From a virus, in the IMG/VR virus record IMGVR_UViG_3300026518_000052, positions 1 to 26,658 of that record: a stretch of DNA of 26,658 nt. One strand, given 5' to 3'. This document shows, piece after piece, positions 5,574 to 14,688 of this stretch; the stretch's first letter is position 1; the number at the start of each line of letters is the position of its first letter. The position numbers and the translations under genes were made by a program. The notes under the pieces are model-generated. The model had not been told where the DNA came from. It searched no databases and saw nothing but the letters and a program-made list of their open reading frames with translations.

Positions 5574-6704
5574 TTATAACTCCGCATCTGCTTCAAATTG
5601 TGTTATAACTGCACCGCCAGTTGTAGTACCGGTGTAGAAAATAGAGGTATTTGTACCGTTGAATTTAATATATGTTCGTGTAAGTCCTGTCACATTCTCA
5701 ACGATAGTATAGCTTGGCGTGTTCCTCATTTGCACAGGGTGTGGGATGGTAGCAACACTGTAGCCAGCAGTTGAGTATTTTGATATATACGTTAAACTGT
5801 CATGCGTCATTTTTGTGAAATATCTCTGACACCTCAACAGCTCATCTTTATAGCTTGGGTATTGGAACGGTGTGGCGGTGTTGCCCTCTTCCACTTTCAG
5901 CTCAGCTATTCTTATAAAGTTACCGGCAGCAGCCGTCCAGTCGACAGCAGTGGTGGTCGTGATTTTACTGGCATCCTGCCATGTGTCTTTAACACTTGTG
6001 GCAAAATCGCCCTGATTAATAAAGCCTATGTTGAGATCAAAGCCAAAATTATCATCATCTTGAAGAGGCGGGTTGAAAATAATGTTAAGCGGAATTGTCA
6101 CTTCAACTTTTCTTTGCGTATTCGCATTAGTATAATTGAACGATGTAACATAGCTTTGAACACCTGCACTTGTATTTGTAAAGTTCCTTAAAGCAATGCT
6201 GTACTCCCCTGCAACATTGGAATAGAACCAAAACGAAATGGTAATGATTCCACCTCTCTTTGCTATCCAATACAGATCACGCCCCTCAAACTTGTACCAA
6301 AGTCCAGCCCAGTATTTAGAGCCGGTAAGATCGGTCGGTGGTGTCACAGAATAGAACTGTATCGCCTCTTTCCCGTAGAATGAACTTTTCGATACCCTAA
6401 GTTTTGACGCATCACTGCTGCATGCACCGAACATCCTGTCAGCGGTGTGGTATCCTGAACTTGCAGAATAATCATAACTTGTACCTCTCTGCCATACCTG
6501 AAAACCGCCATTCACGATGATGTTAGGGTTTGATTGCGTGCCGGGTGTGATCGGTGCGGGTATCTCTTTCATTTTGACTATCTCATCGTTGCGCCCCCTT
6601 GTCCAAAGCTCATCCGTTAGTATGTTATAGACAGTCTGTCCCTGCTCTATATCTCTCGGTGTCGGTTTATACGGGCTTGGTTCATAGACTATTTTATCTA
6701 TCAT
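5574..6704 (-). CDS. Tail fibre / receptor-binding-like protein
   Basis: The protein has 376 residues from ATG 6704, behind GAGGTG. A GTG two codons upstream is also possible. After a short N-terminal attachment region there is the block NIIVNGGFQVWQRGTSY (about 62-79), which starts a carbohydrate-binding-like jelly-roll domain common in phage fibre and tail-appendage proteins. The YPSYKDELLRCQRYFTK motif (about 285-302) typically closes that domain. A C-terminal beta domain of about 70 residues follows and could be the variable receptor-contact tip. It sits among tail-tip genes and directly before the putative assembly gene. The role in host recognition is inferred from family resemblance and position. 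Confidence 0.72.
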   Translation of the reverse strand: MIDKIVYEPSPYKPTPRDIEQGQTVYNILTDELWTRGRNDEIVKMKEIPAPITPGTQSNPNIIVNGGFQVWQRGTSYDYSASSGYHTADRMFGACSSDASKLRVSKSSFYGKEAIQFYSVTPPTDLTGSKYWAGLWYKFEGRDLYWIAKRGGIITISFWFYSNVAGEYSIALRNFTNTSAGVQSYVTSFNYTNANTQRKVEVTIPLNIIFNPPLQDDDNFGFDLNIGFINQGDFATSVKDTWQDASKITTTTAVDWTAAAGNFIRIAELKVEEGNTATPFQYPSYKDELLRCQRYFTKMTHDSLTYISKYSTAGYSVATIPHPVQMRNTPSYTIVENVTGLTRTYIKFNGTNTSIFYTGTTTGGAVITQFEADAEL

Positions 6705-6706
6705 GC

Positions 6707-7069
6707 TCACACCTCATTGAAAGTGACATCAACCTGTTTTGTCATCGTTGACTGCACTCCCGCATCGTCTGTCAGGGTCAGCGTTAATGTGACAGTTTCT
6801 GTCACATTAGACCCCTGCACATCAAGCATGTAGAGTTCTTGGGTATTGCCGTTGGTTTCAGTGCCTTTGTCATTGCTCCATTGGTATGATACAGCACCGG
6901 AAGCATTGGCATATCTTGCAGTGAAACTCAATTTAACGATACAGTTCCCGCCTGCTTGGTGATCGCATGAGTGAGTAACAGACTCATCATTGATCTCTAT
7001 GATCTGAAAATCCGTGCATCTTTGTGTGGCTGCATTTCTTGGTGTGTATATATTTTGAGTCTTTATCAT
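6707..7069 (-). CDS. Ig-like (PKD-type) tail protein
   Basis: The protein has 120 residues, and its ATG follows GGGAGGATAGT and overlaps the preceding stop by four bases (ATGA). A short linker is followed by one immunoglobulin-like domain of PKD type: KLSFTARYANASGAVSYQWS, then a strand with NTQELYML, then VTETVTLTLTLTDDAGVQS. Such domains decorate phage tail tips and fibres and are thought to bind weakly to cell-surface sugars. A related Ig-like segment with paired cysteines occurs in the larger protein just upstream, suggesting that this gene arose by duplication or splitting of that domain. Confidence 0.65.
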   Translation of the reverse strand: MIKTQNIYTPRNAATQRCTDFQIIEINDESVTHSCDHQAGGNCIVKLSFTARYANASGAVSYQWSNDKGTETNGNTQELYMLDVQGSNVTETVTLTLTLTDDAGVQSTMTKQVDVTFNEV

Positions 7070-9534
7070 ACTATCCTCCCGATAACATTTCCAGTGACGC
7101 TTGACGGGTCAAGGTTTGCAGAGCCTTTAATGGCATCACCTGCCACTTGGCCACCATATCCCATACCCTCACCCCTGCTTCCGCTTTGACCCCAGTCACC
7201 GCCTGCACCGCCTCGGTAACCGCTGTTGCCGCCTGACGGGGTAGATGGGCTTCCCAAACTTCCAGCGTCAGGTGTTTCATGACCGTAGTGCGCCCCGTCA
7301 CCGCCTGCTCCGCCTGCGCCGCCATATCTTGGCTCTGTGGTGTACCATTCTCTTGTGTATCTGTAGGCACACGCATCGGCTACACAGTTTATTAACGCAC
7401 CCCTTGTATAAGTGATGCCGTTATAAGAAAGTTTTGTGTATGAATAAGGGTTGCCTGAAACGGTAAAAGTATGTTCAAGCACATTGTTATAATATATCTC
7501 GATTAGCGGAGGATTTTTATCTCTTGCTTTCCAAGAGCCTAAATTATAGAGTACATTATGTTTTTGGTATGTGTCATCAGCACCTTTAGCACCAGTGCCC
7601 CCCTTGCCGCCTGCACCTTTTATCCAACCGTTGTTTATCAGCTTCATAGGTGATGTGACATTGAGTGCTGTCCAACCGTTGTCCGTACCTCGTATCTCAC
7701 CATAATTGATAAGCGTCACATTGTAACCTGTAAGCGTACCTGACAAAACGCTTGGTGTCTTTATGCCTGTAGGGATGGTTATGATAACGTTCTTGATATT
7801 GTGAGGATTGTTAGCATCTATGAAATCCCTTAGTACCAATCCGTTTTGATCATACACGTTCAGGGTCAGTCGCAGATCGTCCCCTGTGCGTGTATGTGTG
7901 AATGAGTATGTACCTGAGTTGATCGTAGCCACATCATCGGTCACGTCGCAATATATGGATATTGTAGTGGGCTCTCCTGACGGGTTACTTTGTACGTCAA
8001 CCGTCTGTTGATTATCTGCACCGACTATCGTACCCCCTGACACAACGTGCCATTTATATGTTGCAGTGCCGCTGACATTGGTTGCGTCTATTCTGTATGT
8101 GCCCGTAGACTGGCAGTTGCTCTGCCCGCTTGCAATATGACAAGTACCCTGTGTGACTTCTGTAATACCTGTGATGTTCATGCCGCAAGGCGTGCCTGCT
8201 TTCTGCCATAACGCACCCGCTTCTATCGTTGCCAGTTCCGTTGCATCGGGATGTGTGAACTTACTGTTGAGGAACATATCTTTTGTGCTGATCTTTGCAC
8301 GGGTGTCAATACCTGTCAAACACGTGCCATTGCCAGCGTTCATGAACATTCTGTCAAAGTATTTTCCCTTTGTCGTGTCCATCTTTGTCATGATGCTTGC
8401 GGGGGTGTCTTTGAACATTTCCATGAAATCAACGCCCTCTGACAAAGTGAAGTTTGGAAAATACTGGATATTGTGCATATTGGCATAGAAACGCTTGAAG
8501 TTAGTTACAGATGAGGTATCGAACAGTGTTACGTTAGCCAATCCCGAACCGTCAAACATCCCCTCACAATTCTCAGCCTTGCTATCACCTGCACTCTGAC
8601 CTATTGAGAACTGTGAGAGATTGACCATATCTGCAAAGAACCTGAAAAAATCCGTTCGTTTTCCCCAACCCTCTATTGCAGCTTCAAGCACAAAGGCTCT
8701 ATCCCTGTCATCCACATAGCTGTCATTCGATGCTATAAGCACCTCATCGCCGTTCACGGGTTTCACCCATCCTCCGACACCACGCTTCCACATACCGTTC
8801 ATCAAGTCATCTTTGTACCAATAATTACCTGTGACACGGATGCCGCCCTGTGTCGATATGTCAAGTTTGTATTTAACTTTGAATTGCGGAACTTGACCTT
8901 GACCGATATTGATCGCTATAACGGCAGGGTGGCTTGATGTATATCTGTCCTTTGCCACAAAGCTGAAACAGTCACTACCCACGTATCCCCCGTTCGGTGT
9001 ATATAGCATTAGTGGAGGAGTCCCTGTCAGCGTTCCGTATGCGGGTGGTACTTCTATCTCATAGGTCAAATTATCCCCGTCAGGGTCGTACCCAGTCAGT
9101 TTGATATAGTTGTTATTACTGTTTTGATCAACATACACTACGTTATCCAATGCGATTGGCGGTTTGTTTTCGCTTCTCTCATCCCATACCACTTTTGCCG
9201 TGAATGTTATTTTGTGATATGCATCCGTCTTGGTATGTACCAAAGCTGTTGTCTGTATGATGCCGTATTCACCGAGAACACCGAATATTTCGGCATAGAT
9301 AATGCCCACTTTCATACCGCGTGACAATCCGTCTTTGTGATCTTTCCACCACGTCATAAAGCTATCGACTTCTGCACCTGTGTTAAAGATACCCTCAAGC
9401 GTAACCACCGGATAATAACCTTGCGTCTTGCCATAGCCCAAGTAGTCTTTGTCTATATCTTGCGTTCCTCTATATGCACTGGCTGTGAAACACACACTTG
9501 GAAACCTTACTGCATCAACAATGTTCTGTGCCAT
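7066..9534 (-). CDS. Large multidomain tail-tip protein with BspA-like and glycine-rich parts
   Basis: The protein has 822 residues, translated from an ATG overlapping the previous stop (TAATG) behind GAGGAGGT. In order it has: an N-terminal tail-attachment region (1-120); a cadherin-like domain (about 123-210, with GYDPDGDNLTYEIE and VGSDCFSFVAKDR); a DUF285/BspA-like repeat region (about 245-440) with FDTSSVTNF and repeated FxxMF motifs; a PKD/Ig-like domain (about 450-570); and a C-terminal glycine-rich region (about 645-800, GGKGGTGAKGA, GGAGGAGGDG) like the polyglycine adhesin tips of phage fibres. The whole looks like an adhesive tail-tip protein that helps recognise the host surface. 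BspA-like repeats are best known from bacterial surface proteins, so they may have been acquired from a host. Confidence 0.7.
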   Translation of the reverse strand: MAQNIVDAVRFPSVCFTASAYRGTQDIDKDYLGYGKTQGYYPVVTLEGIFNTGAEVDSFMTWWKDHKDGLSRGMKVGIIYAEIFGVLGEYGIIQTTALVHTKTDAYHKITFTAKVVWDERSENKPPIALDNVVYVDQNSNNNYIKLTGYDPDGDNLTYEIEVPPAYGTLTGTPPLMLYTPNGGYVGSDCFSFVAKDRYTSSHPAVIAINIGQGQVPQFKVKYKLDISTQGGIRVTGNYWYKDDLMNGMWKRGVGGWVKPVNGDEVLIASNDSYVDDRDRAFVLEAAIEGWGKRTDFFRFFADMVNLSQFSIGQSAGDSKAENCEGMFDGSGLANVTLFDTSSVTNFKRFYANMHNIQYFPNFTLSEGVDFMEMFKDTPASIMTKMDTTKGKYFDRMFMNAGNGTCLTGIDTRAKISTKDMFLNSKFTHPDATELATIEAGALWQKAGTPCGMNITGITEVTQGTCHIASGQSNCQSTGTYRIDATNVSGTATYKWHVVSGGTIVGADNQQTVDVQSNPSGEPTTISIYCDVTDDVATINSGTYSFTHTRTGDDLRLTLNVYDQNGLVLRDFIDANNPHNIKNVIITIPTGIKTPSVLSGTLTGYNVTLINYGEIRGTDNGWTALNVTSPMKLINNGWIKGAGGKGGTGAKGADDTYQKHNVLYNLGSWKARDKNPPLIEIYYNNVLEHTFTVSGNPYSYTKLSYNGITYTRGALINCVADACAYRYTREWYTTEPRYGGAGGAGGDGAHYGHETPDAGSLGSPSTPSGGNSGYRGGAGGDWGQSGSRGEGMGYGGQVAGDAIKGSANLDPSSVTGNVIGRIV

Positions 9535-11054
9535 TAAACTACCTCCTCTATGGCAAAGGAATACGTTGCATATTCCCCTATCTTCTTATTTTCCTCTTTA
9601 GTTTTTAGGTCAAATTGCGTAAACCTGCCTATCATCATCGTTGATGTGAATATATCCCTGCTATTAGCGGGGTTATTGTTAACTGCATCAGAACTGTCAA
9701 TGATAACCTCACGTCCTCCGACCATAAGCATAAGCCTGTCCATTTGATCGTATCGCACGACAGGCATATCGACAGTGCCCGTGTGCACTTTGACACGTAC
9801 ACCGTCCTTATAGTACACATTACCCCACTGATCCTGCTCTTTGGGTGAAAAATCCCTGAAACGGTTATTAAAGGCAACGTTTGTCATACCCGCATCAAGC
9901 ATCTCCCCGCCTTTCAACATCCCCAGCTGTATGTAGTATCCGTGCAATATGACTTCAATGACGCTGTTAAACGGTACGGTTTCTCCAACATACAGCACAA
10001 TAGTTTCAGGGTATTCGATGCTTGAATTGAACGCTACCGTATTATCCACTTCATAATTGTTAATCTCTACGAGCTTACCGTCAGGGAACGTTATCCTTAT
10101 GGTGATGTTGTCACAAAGCACCCTGCCGAATGCAATAGTATTGAACGGTTCTGTGTTGATACACACCCAAGTCGCGTTATGGTCAGGTGCTTCTGTGGTG
10201 TACTTCGTTGCCGTGTAGTTCTTGTCATCGAACGGCAATAGCGCATGGGTTAGCCTCTTTTTCTCAAAACCGTCAATATCAGCAGGGGAGAGCACTTCCA
10301 TGAAAGTGTATGTGGTTGTCAGACCTTTGTATTCCACAGGGATATCAAGATTTGTCCTGAGATACCAATATCCACCCCGTTCTATCATTGAATAGAACAG
10401 GACTGTTTTTTGATCATGCCCTGCTACTCCGCCATCCCACATGAACACTTTCGCTTTTTTGTCAGCAGCGGGGTTATATTTGTTACTGTAACCGCCCTCA
10501 AAACATGAGCGTAGGTTTGGATAGGTTGCGCCTGTGAACACAGGATAGTTAGGGTCAGTGATGTCTGTTACCATCTGCACCCATTGACCATGACCACATC
10601 CCCTTAAACCTCCGCTTCCCCTGTTCTCAAAGTAGAAAAAGTACAGTCTGTAGCCAACCTGTTGTCTAAGCTGCACCCATCCGTGCGGTCGCGCTTCAAC
10701 ACGAACCCACCTGCACTTCCATGTGTCGGGGTCGAACGATGTATCAAAACATGAATACTCCTCAGGCTCAAGCGGAACTTTTTTGCCGGTGACCTTTTTC
10801 CCTGTGATCTTCTGAAGCTTGCAGTCTTTCCATACGATATCGCCTATCTCATAATCGGGATAGCTTGGGTTGTAGTCCTTTACCAAGAACTCCTCATCAC
10901 CTTTGTATTCCCAAACCCAGTGTGTGTCTGCAACTTCAAGCCCTTTCCGTATGATGGGCTTTTGACAACCCGCTGTCAAATCCTCTATGGTCGGCACGTC
11001 ATCTTTTACGTTACTGCTTTGAAAGGCAAGTGGTATAGGCAGGCTTATTGTCAT
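9534..11054 (-). CDS. Probable tail-tip protein of unknown family
   Basis: The protein has 506 residues, with ATG at 11054 behind AAGGAG and overlapping the tape measure stop by four bases (ATGA). The gene directly after a siphovirus tape measure usually encodes the distal tail or another tail-tip protein, and this position is the main evidence. The sequence is beta-rich with many tryptophans, tyrosines and cysteines. Towards the C-terminus there are repeated similar phrases (NNYEVDNTVAFNSSIEYPETIVLYVGE-type at about 345-370, followed by VPFNSVIEVILHG). A KKVTGKKVP-type repeat lies near residue 85. I recognise no named domain. Confidence 0.6.
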   Translation of the reverse strand: MTISLPIPLAFQSSNVKDDVPTIEDLTAGCQKPIIRKGLEVADTHWVWEYKGDEEFLVKDYNPSYPDYEIGDIVWKDCKLQKITGKKVTGKKVPLEPEEYSCFDTSFDPDTWKCRWVRVEARPHGWVQLRQQVGYRLYFFYFENRGSGGLRGCGHGQWVQMVTDITDPNYPVFTGATYPNLRSCFEGGYSNKYNPAADKKAKVFMWDGGVAGHDQKTVLFYSMIERGGYWYLRTNLDIPVEYKGLTTTYTFMEVLSPADIDGFEKKRLTHALLPFDDKNYTATKYTTEAPDHNATWVCINTEPFNTIAFGRVLCDNITIRITFPDGKLVEINNYEVDNTVAFNSSIEYPETIVLYVGETVPFNSVIEVILHGYYIQLGMLKGGEMLDAGMTNVAFNNRFRDFSPKEQDQWGNVYYKDGVRVKVHTGTVDMPVVRYDQMDRLMLMVGGREVIIDSSDAVNNNPANSRDIFTSTMMIGRFTQFDLKTKEENKKIGEYATYSFAIEEVV

Positions 11055-14000
11055 GATAACGCTCCTTGATATGATGCTTTTTCTATTGCATCCAACAGAT
11101 TGTCAAGCTTGGTATTAGCAAGCTCAAGTTCATCAACCACATCATCGGTTGTTTTTTCGGGCACATATTCGGCAGACTGCAATTTTTCGATGTAATCATT
11201 GAATTTTAACATATATTCCTCTTTTGTGACACTCATCTTTTTCTCATACTCTATCTGCTTCCCAAGTTCTGAGAAGTATGTCGCCGTATCTCCGGCATTA
11301 ATGGCTTCCTGTGCTTTTTCGGCGGCATATTGGGCTTTCTCCATGCTATTGAGGTAACTTAGCGACCCAAGATAAGCATCATCTATAAGCCTTTTGACCT
11401 CTTCATAGAAATTTATCTCATTGTTAACCGCATCAATCCTTTTTTGTATCAATTCGTTTTCGGCATCTTGCAGGGATTTTAAAGCATCGCTAAGCTGTGC
11501 CCACTTGTCCAAATCCTCTTGGGTCATACCTCCACTGCTTGCCGCTTTGAACTTAGCAAGGAAATTCTTGGCGTTGATGCCGCTAAGTCCAGTTTCTTTG
11601 ATGACAGCAGACAGGATGAGTTTTGCACCCGCCATGCTGTCCATCCAGTCTGCCTGAAGTTTTGCGATATCAGAGAGCTTAGCCATCTCTATAGTGACCT
11701 GCTCAACCGAACTTGCCGCCTCTTCGGCTGCTGTGTTGAAATCAAAGAAAGCGTTAGCTGCTTCGGCAAAATCAGAGGCAGCGGATAGATACTGGATATT
11801 ACCTGTGGCTCTGAATAAATTCATCAGCCCCACCACAGCCTGCTTTGCATCGTCTATCGATTTGGGGAGTTCAACACCCAAGCTTGTATAGAGCATTTTC
11901 GCTTTAAAGCGTAGAGCATCTATCTTTTCGCCCTGTGACATGAAATTATCATAGAATTTGTTAAGTTTGTCCCATGAGCCAACAGCACGTGTCATGTCAA
12001 GAGCATGGGCATAATCTTTGATCTTGTACTTGAACTTTGACATAGCATCAAAGGCTTCTGTCCAAATTTGATGTGCTTCATTGTTAAGTTCATTGAGTTT
12101 CTTTAAAGCATCGTCAAAGCCTGTGTTTAACACGCCCATCAGTTCAGTGACTTTTGAATATTCTACTCTTGAAAGATATTTACCCTCATAGTTGGTTTTG
12201 GTTGGGTCACGTCTTACAGCATCGTATGACGGGGCTGATGGATGTGAGGAACCACCCCCAAAAGAGCCATTAACCATAAAACCAAGTGCCGCCATAGCCG
12301 CTGCCATAGCCGCCATTCTTGCAAAGGCGGTGTACGGGTCACCTGTGGCTTGATTGGCTACACCTACCGCGGCTTTTGCACTCCCCTCTATCTGTGCCTG
12401 CGCCACGGCTTGTGCGGTGCTTTCCACGCTTTTTTGCACCATTTGATCATAGAATGACCCGATAAGGCTTGTCATGGTATCACCGAACAGTTTTGAAAAT
12501 TCCTCCTGCAACGGCTTGACAAAAACGCCGATAATATCGTCAAGCAGGGATTTGAACGCACCTTTTAGATCACCTCCGATGAGATTATTAGTGAAGTTTC
12601 TACCTACCAAGCGCATCTGCTTGTTGAACTCATTAATATTTTTGTTAACCAGTTTCCAGTATTTGGTGTCGAGTTTTACCGCCTTTATTTTAAGAGCGAT
12701 GAGTTTCTTTTGTACCGTTGCCTCATTGGCGTGCTTCCCCGCTGTTTTCACCGCTATTCTGTAGGTTTCCCACGCAAGTTCCGCTTCTATTTTGGCAAAA
12801 CGTATCTGATCTGCTCTCATAGAATACTCATCAAGCAGGAGACCCCGCATGGTGTATTCTTTTTCAAGCTGTGCATACTTCAATTCATTCTTTTGTCGCT
12901 CAAGCTCCACCATGTCGTTGATAAGTTTGAGTTCGGCACGGCTATTAGCCGCACCGCTGCCATTGCCGCCACCGCCTGCCCCGACACCGCCTTTTTGTAG
13001 TATGGTACCGCCTTGGATACGGGCAAGTATTTCAGCCTGCTGCACAGTTTCACGGTAGGCATCCCCTATCTTTTTTACCATGCGGTAATTATCTTCCACA
13101 CCTTTGGCGTTCTTAAGTGCCGCTTCAACAGCCGCCACACGTCCTGCTTCTGTCTTGGCTTCTTTGATCTGACGGATATATTGCAGTTCACGTTTATAAG
13201 CTTCAAGTTTTATATATTCTCTTTTCCGCCCTTCCTTACTGAACGCATCATCGCGCTGTTTCTGTGACTGCTGTCTAAGCTTAATGTTTTCCTGCTGTAT
13301 CTTTGCAATATCGGCATCGGCATCGGCAAGCCCCTCTTTTTTCTTGGTAAGACGCTCTATTTCTGCTTGATGGTACTTGTACTGCTTGCTTTCCTCATCA
13401 TACAGCTTTATTTTACGCTTATGCTGTGCAAGCAGTTTCTCTTCATTGTCTGTGAGTTCCCCATATACGCCTGCCATTTTCTGAACTTGTATGGCAGCCA
13501 TTCTGATACCATTGAACGCTATGGCGATGCCGTTTAGCCCTGAAACAAGCAGGGCGACAAGCTGTTTTACCGCGATCAATGCACTATGCCATGTCCATGT
13601 GCCGCCCGTCAATGCTTCAAACAAATTGGATACATGACCCAATGCTTCAAATATATTACCCACGGCGGTTTTAATGTCATCGAACAGATCAACACCACTG
13701 ATAATGTCGGCACGGATGACACCATAGAACTCATCCCAAAACTTGGAGATCGAGTCAAAGTCCTGCTTAAGCTCTCCCGTAAACTCCTGTGCCAAATCTT
13801 TCAAATCTTCAAAAAGACCACTTGTGCCAGCACGTCTGATATCATCAAGTACCGCCCCAAGCTGTGCCATCGCTTTGGTATAGGTCATTACGCCCTCAAC
13901 GTTCTTGAAAGGCTCCAATGCGTCTAACAGCAGTTTTGACAGACCATCTGTGTGTTTTTTGGCTTCCCGCACTGCTTGATTGGCGGCACTCGGAGAGCCG

Positions 14001-14653
14001 AACAGCATCATGGCAAGCAGTGAGTCTGTTGAGGCATTACCGCTCATCAAAGAGCGTATCTCTTCATTGATCTTTGGCATCTCCATACCGGCAGCGGCAC
14101 CCAGTGCTGACATCCTTTGTGTGAATTTGATGACGTTCTTATTCACCTCATCAATGCTGTCACCGAATGTTTTGTTTTCAGTAATTGCATGACCGATAGC
14201 CTGCTGATAGAAACCGACCATCTGCTGAAATGAAGCAGGGGTCTGCAATGCCGCCTGCTTAATATCATTCATGACGTTTTTTGTCATGCCCTGTACGGCT
14301 ATGAATTTCTCATAAGAATTCAATTCCTTGCCACTTGCATCAAGCATGTCCACCTTTGCACTGACAAGTGCGGAGATACCAAGAGCCTGATCTTCATACA
14401 TCTTATTCAGCTCAACCCCTTTGGACACCACTTGACCCATCACTGTTTCAATGGATTTGTATGCCACATACAACGTTTCAAGCTGTCTAACGGTGCGTAC
14501 CACGTCATTACGCATCTGCTGAAATGATTTGGATTGTCTTTGTACTGTATCATTGACCCTACCAAGCTCTTTTGTAGCTTTGTTAACGTCCTTTTGCAAG
14601 GATTTGATGTTCATTTTCAGGTCAACATAGAGATCACCTAATTGTGTAGAAAT
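11051..14653 (-). CDS. Tape measure protein
   Basis: With about 1,200 residues this is by far the longest protein in the window. It has long coiled-coil regions (about 395-500 and 560-680), glycine/alanine-rich hydrophobic stretches (about 345-385 and 765-800), and a position right after the G/GT chaperones. In siphoviruses the tape measure fixes tail length and helps DNA cross the envelope. The start is notable. The first ATG (14614) has no ribosome binding site, but the frame stays open upstream to an ATT at 14651-14653, preceded at six bases by a perfect AGGAGG (14660-14665). Starting there adds STQLGDLYVDLK, which matches the usual TQxGDLxVxL beginning of tape measure proteins. I therefore place the start at ATT. 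The frame upstream of ATT holds no ATG, GTG or TTG before a stop. Confidence 0.92.
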   Translation of the reverse strand: MSTQLGDLYVDLKMNIKSLQKDVNKATKELGRVNDTVQRQSKSFQQMRNDVVRTVRQLETLYVAYKSIETVMGQVVSKGVELNKMYEDQALGISALVSAKVDMLDASGKELNSYEKFIAVQGMTKNVMNDIKQAALQTPASFQQMVGFYQQAIGHAITENKTFGDSIDEVNKNVIKFTQRMSALGAAAGMEMPKINEEIRSLMSGNASTDSLLAMMLFGSPSAANQAVREAKKHTDGLSKLLLDALEPFKNVEGVMTYTKAMAQLGAVLDDIRRAGTSGLFEDLKDLAQEFTGELKQDFDSISKFWDEFYGVIRADIISGVDLFDDIKTAVGNIFEALGHVSNLFEALTGGTWTWHSALIAVKQLVALLVSGLNGIAIAFNGIRMAAIQVQKMAGVYGELTDNEEKLLAQHKRKIKLYDEESKQYKYHQAEIERLTKKKEGLADADADIAKIQQENIKLRQQSQKQRDDAFSKEGRKREYIKLEAYKRELQYIRQIKEAKTEAGRVAAVEAALKNAKGVEDNYRMVKKIGDAYRETVQQAEILARIQGGTILQKGGVGAGGGGNGSGAANSRAELKLINDMVELERQKNELKYAQLEKEYTMRGLLLDEYSMRADQIRFAKIEAELAWETYRIAVKTAGKHANEATVQKKLIALKIKAVKLDTKYWKLVNKNINEFNKQMRLVGRNFTNNLIGGDLKGAFKSLLDDIIGVFVKPLQEEFSKLFGDTMTSLIGSFYDQMVQKSVESTAQAVAQAQIEGSAKAAVGVANQATGDPYTAFARMAAMAAAMAALGFMVNGSFGGGSSHPSAPSYDAVRRDPTKTNYEGKYLSRVEYSKVTELMGVLNTGFDDALKKLNELNNEAHQIWTEAFDAMSKFKYKIKDYAHALDMTRAVGSWDKLNKFYDNFMSQGEKIDALRFKAKMLYTSLGVELPKSIDDAKQAVVGLMNLFRATGNIQYLSAASDFAEAANAFFDFNTAAEEAASSVEQVTIEMAKLSDIAKLQADWMDSMAGAKLILSAVIKETGLSGINAKNFLAKFKAASSGGMTQEDLDKWAQLSDALKSLQDAENELIQKRIDAVNNEINFYEEVKRLIDDAYLGSLSYLNSMEKAQYAAEKAQEAINAGDTATYFSELGKQIEYEKKMSVTKEEYMLKFNDYIEKLQSAEYVPEKTTDDVVDELELANTKLDNLLDAIEKASYQGALS

Positions 14654-14679
14654 GGCACACCTCCTGAATGAGTTGTACC

Positions 14680-14688
14680 ATTATATCA
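14680..14688 (-). promoter_or_regulatory. Extended -10 promoter before the tape measure gene
   Basis: On the minus strand TGATATAAT is a perfect extended -10 (TGnTATAAT). It overlaps the stop codon of the GT frame. Transcription would begin near 14673, giving the tape measure gene a short leader of about 20 bases with the AGGAGG. The stop codon context (ATG ATA TAA TGG) contributes to the match, so chance cannot be excluded, but the same element occurs before the tail tube and fibronectin genes. Confidence 0.5.

Noticed and set aside
5802-6191. A 129-codon plus-strand frame opposite the fibre gene
   Set aside because: It has no ribosome binding site or recognisable domain and lies wholly inside a convincing gene on the other strand.
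8153-8488. A 111-codon plus-strand frame opposite the tail-tip gene
   Set aside because: It is a shadow of a well-supported minus-strand gene, with no ribosome binding site and no neighbour in the same direction.
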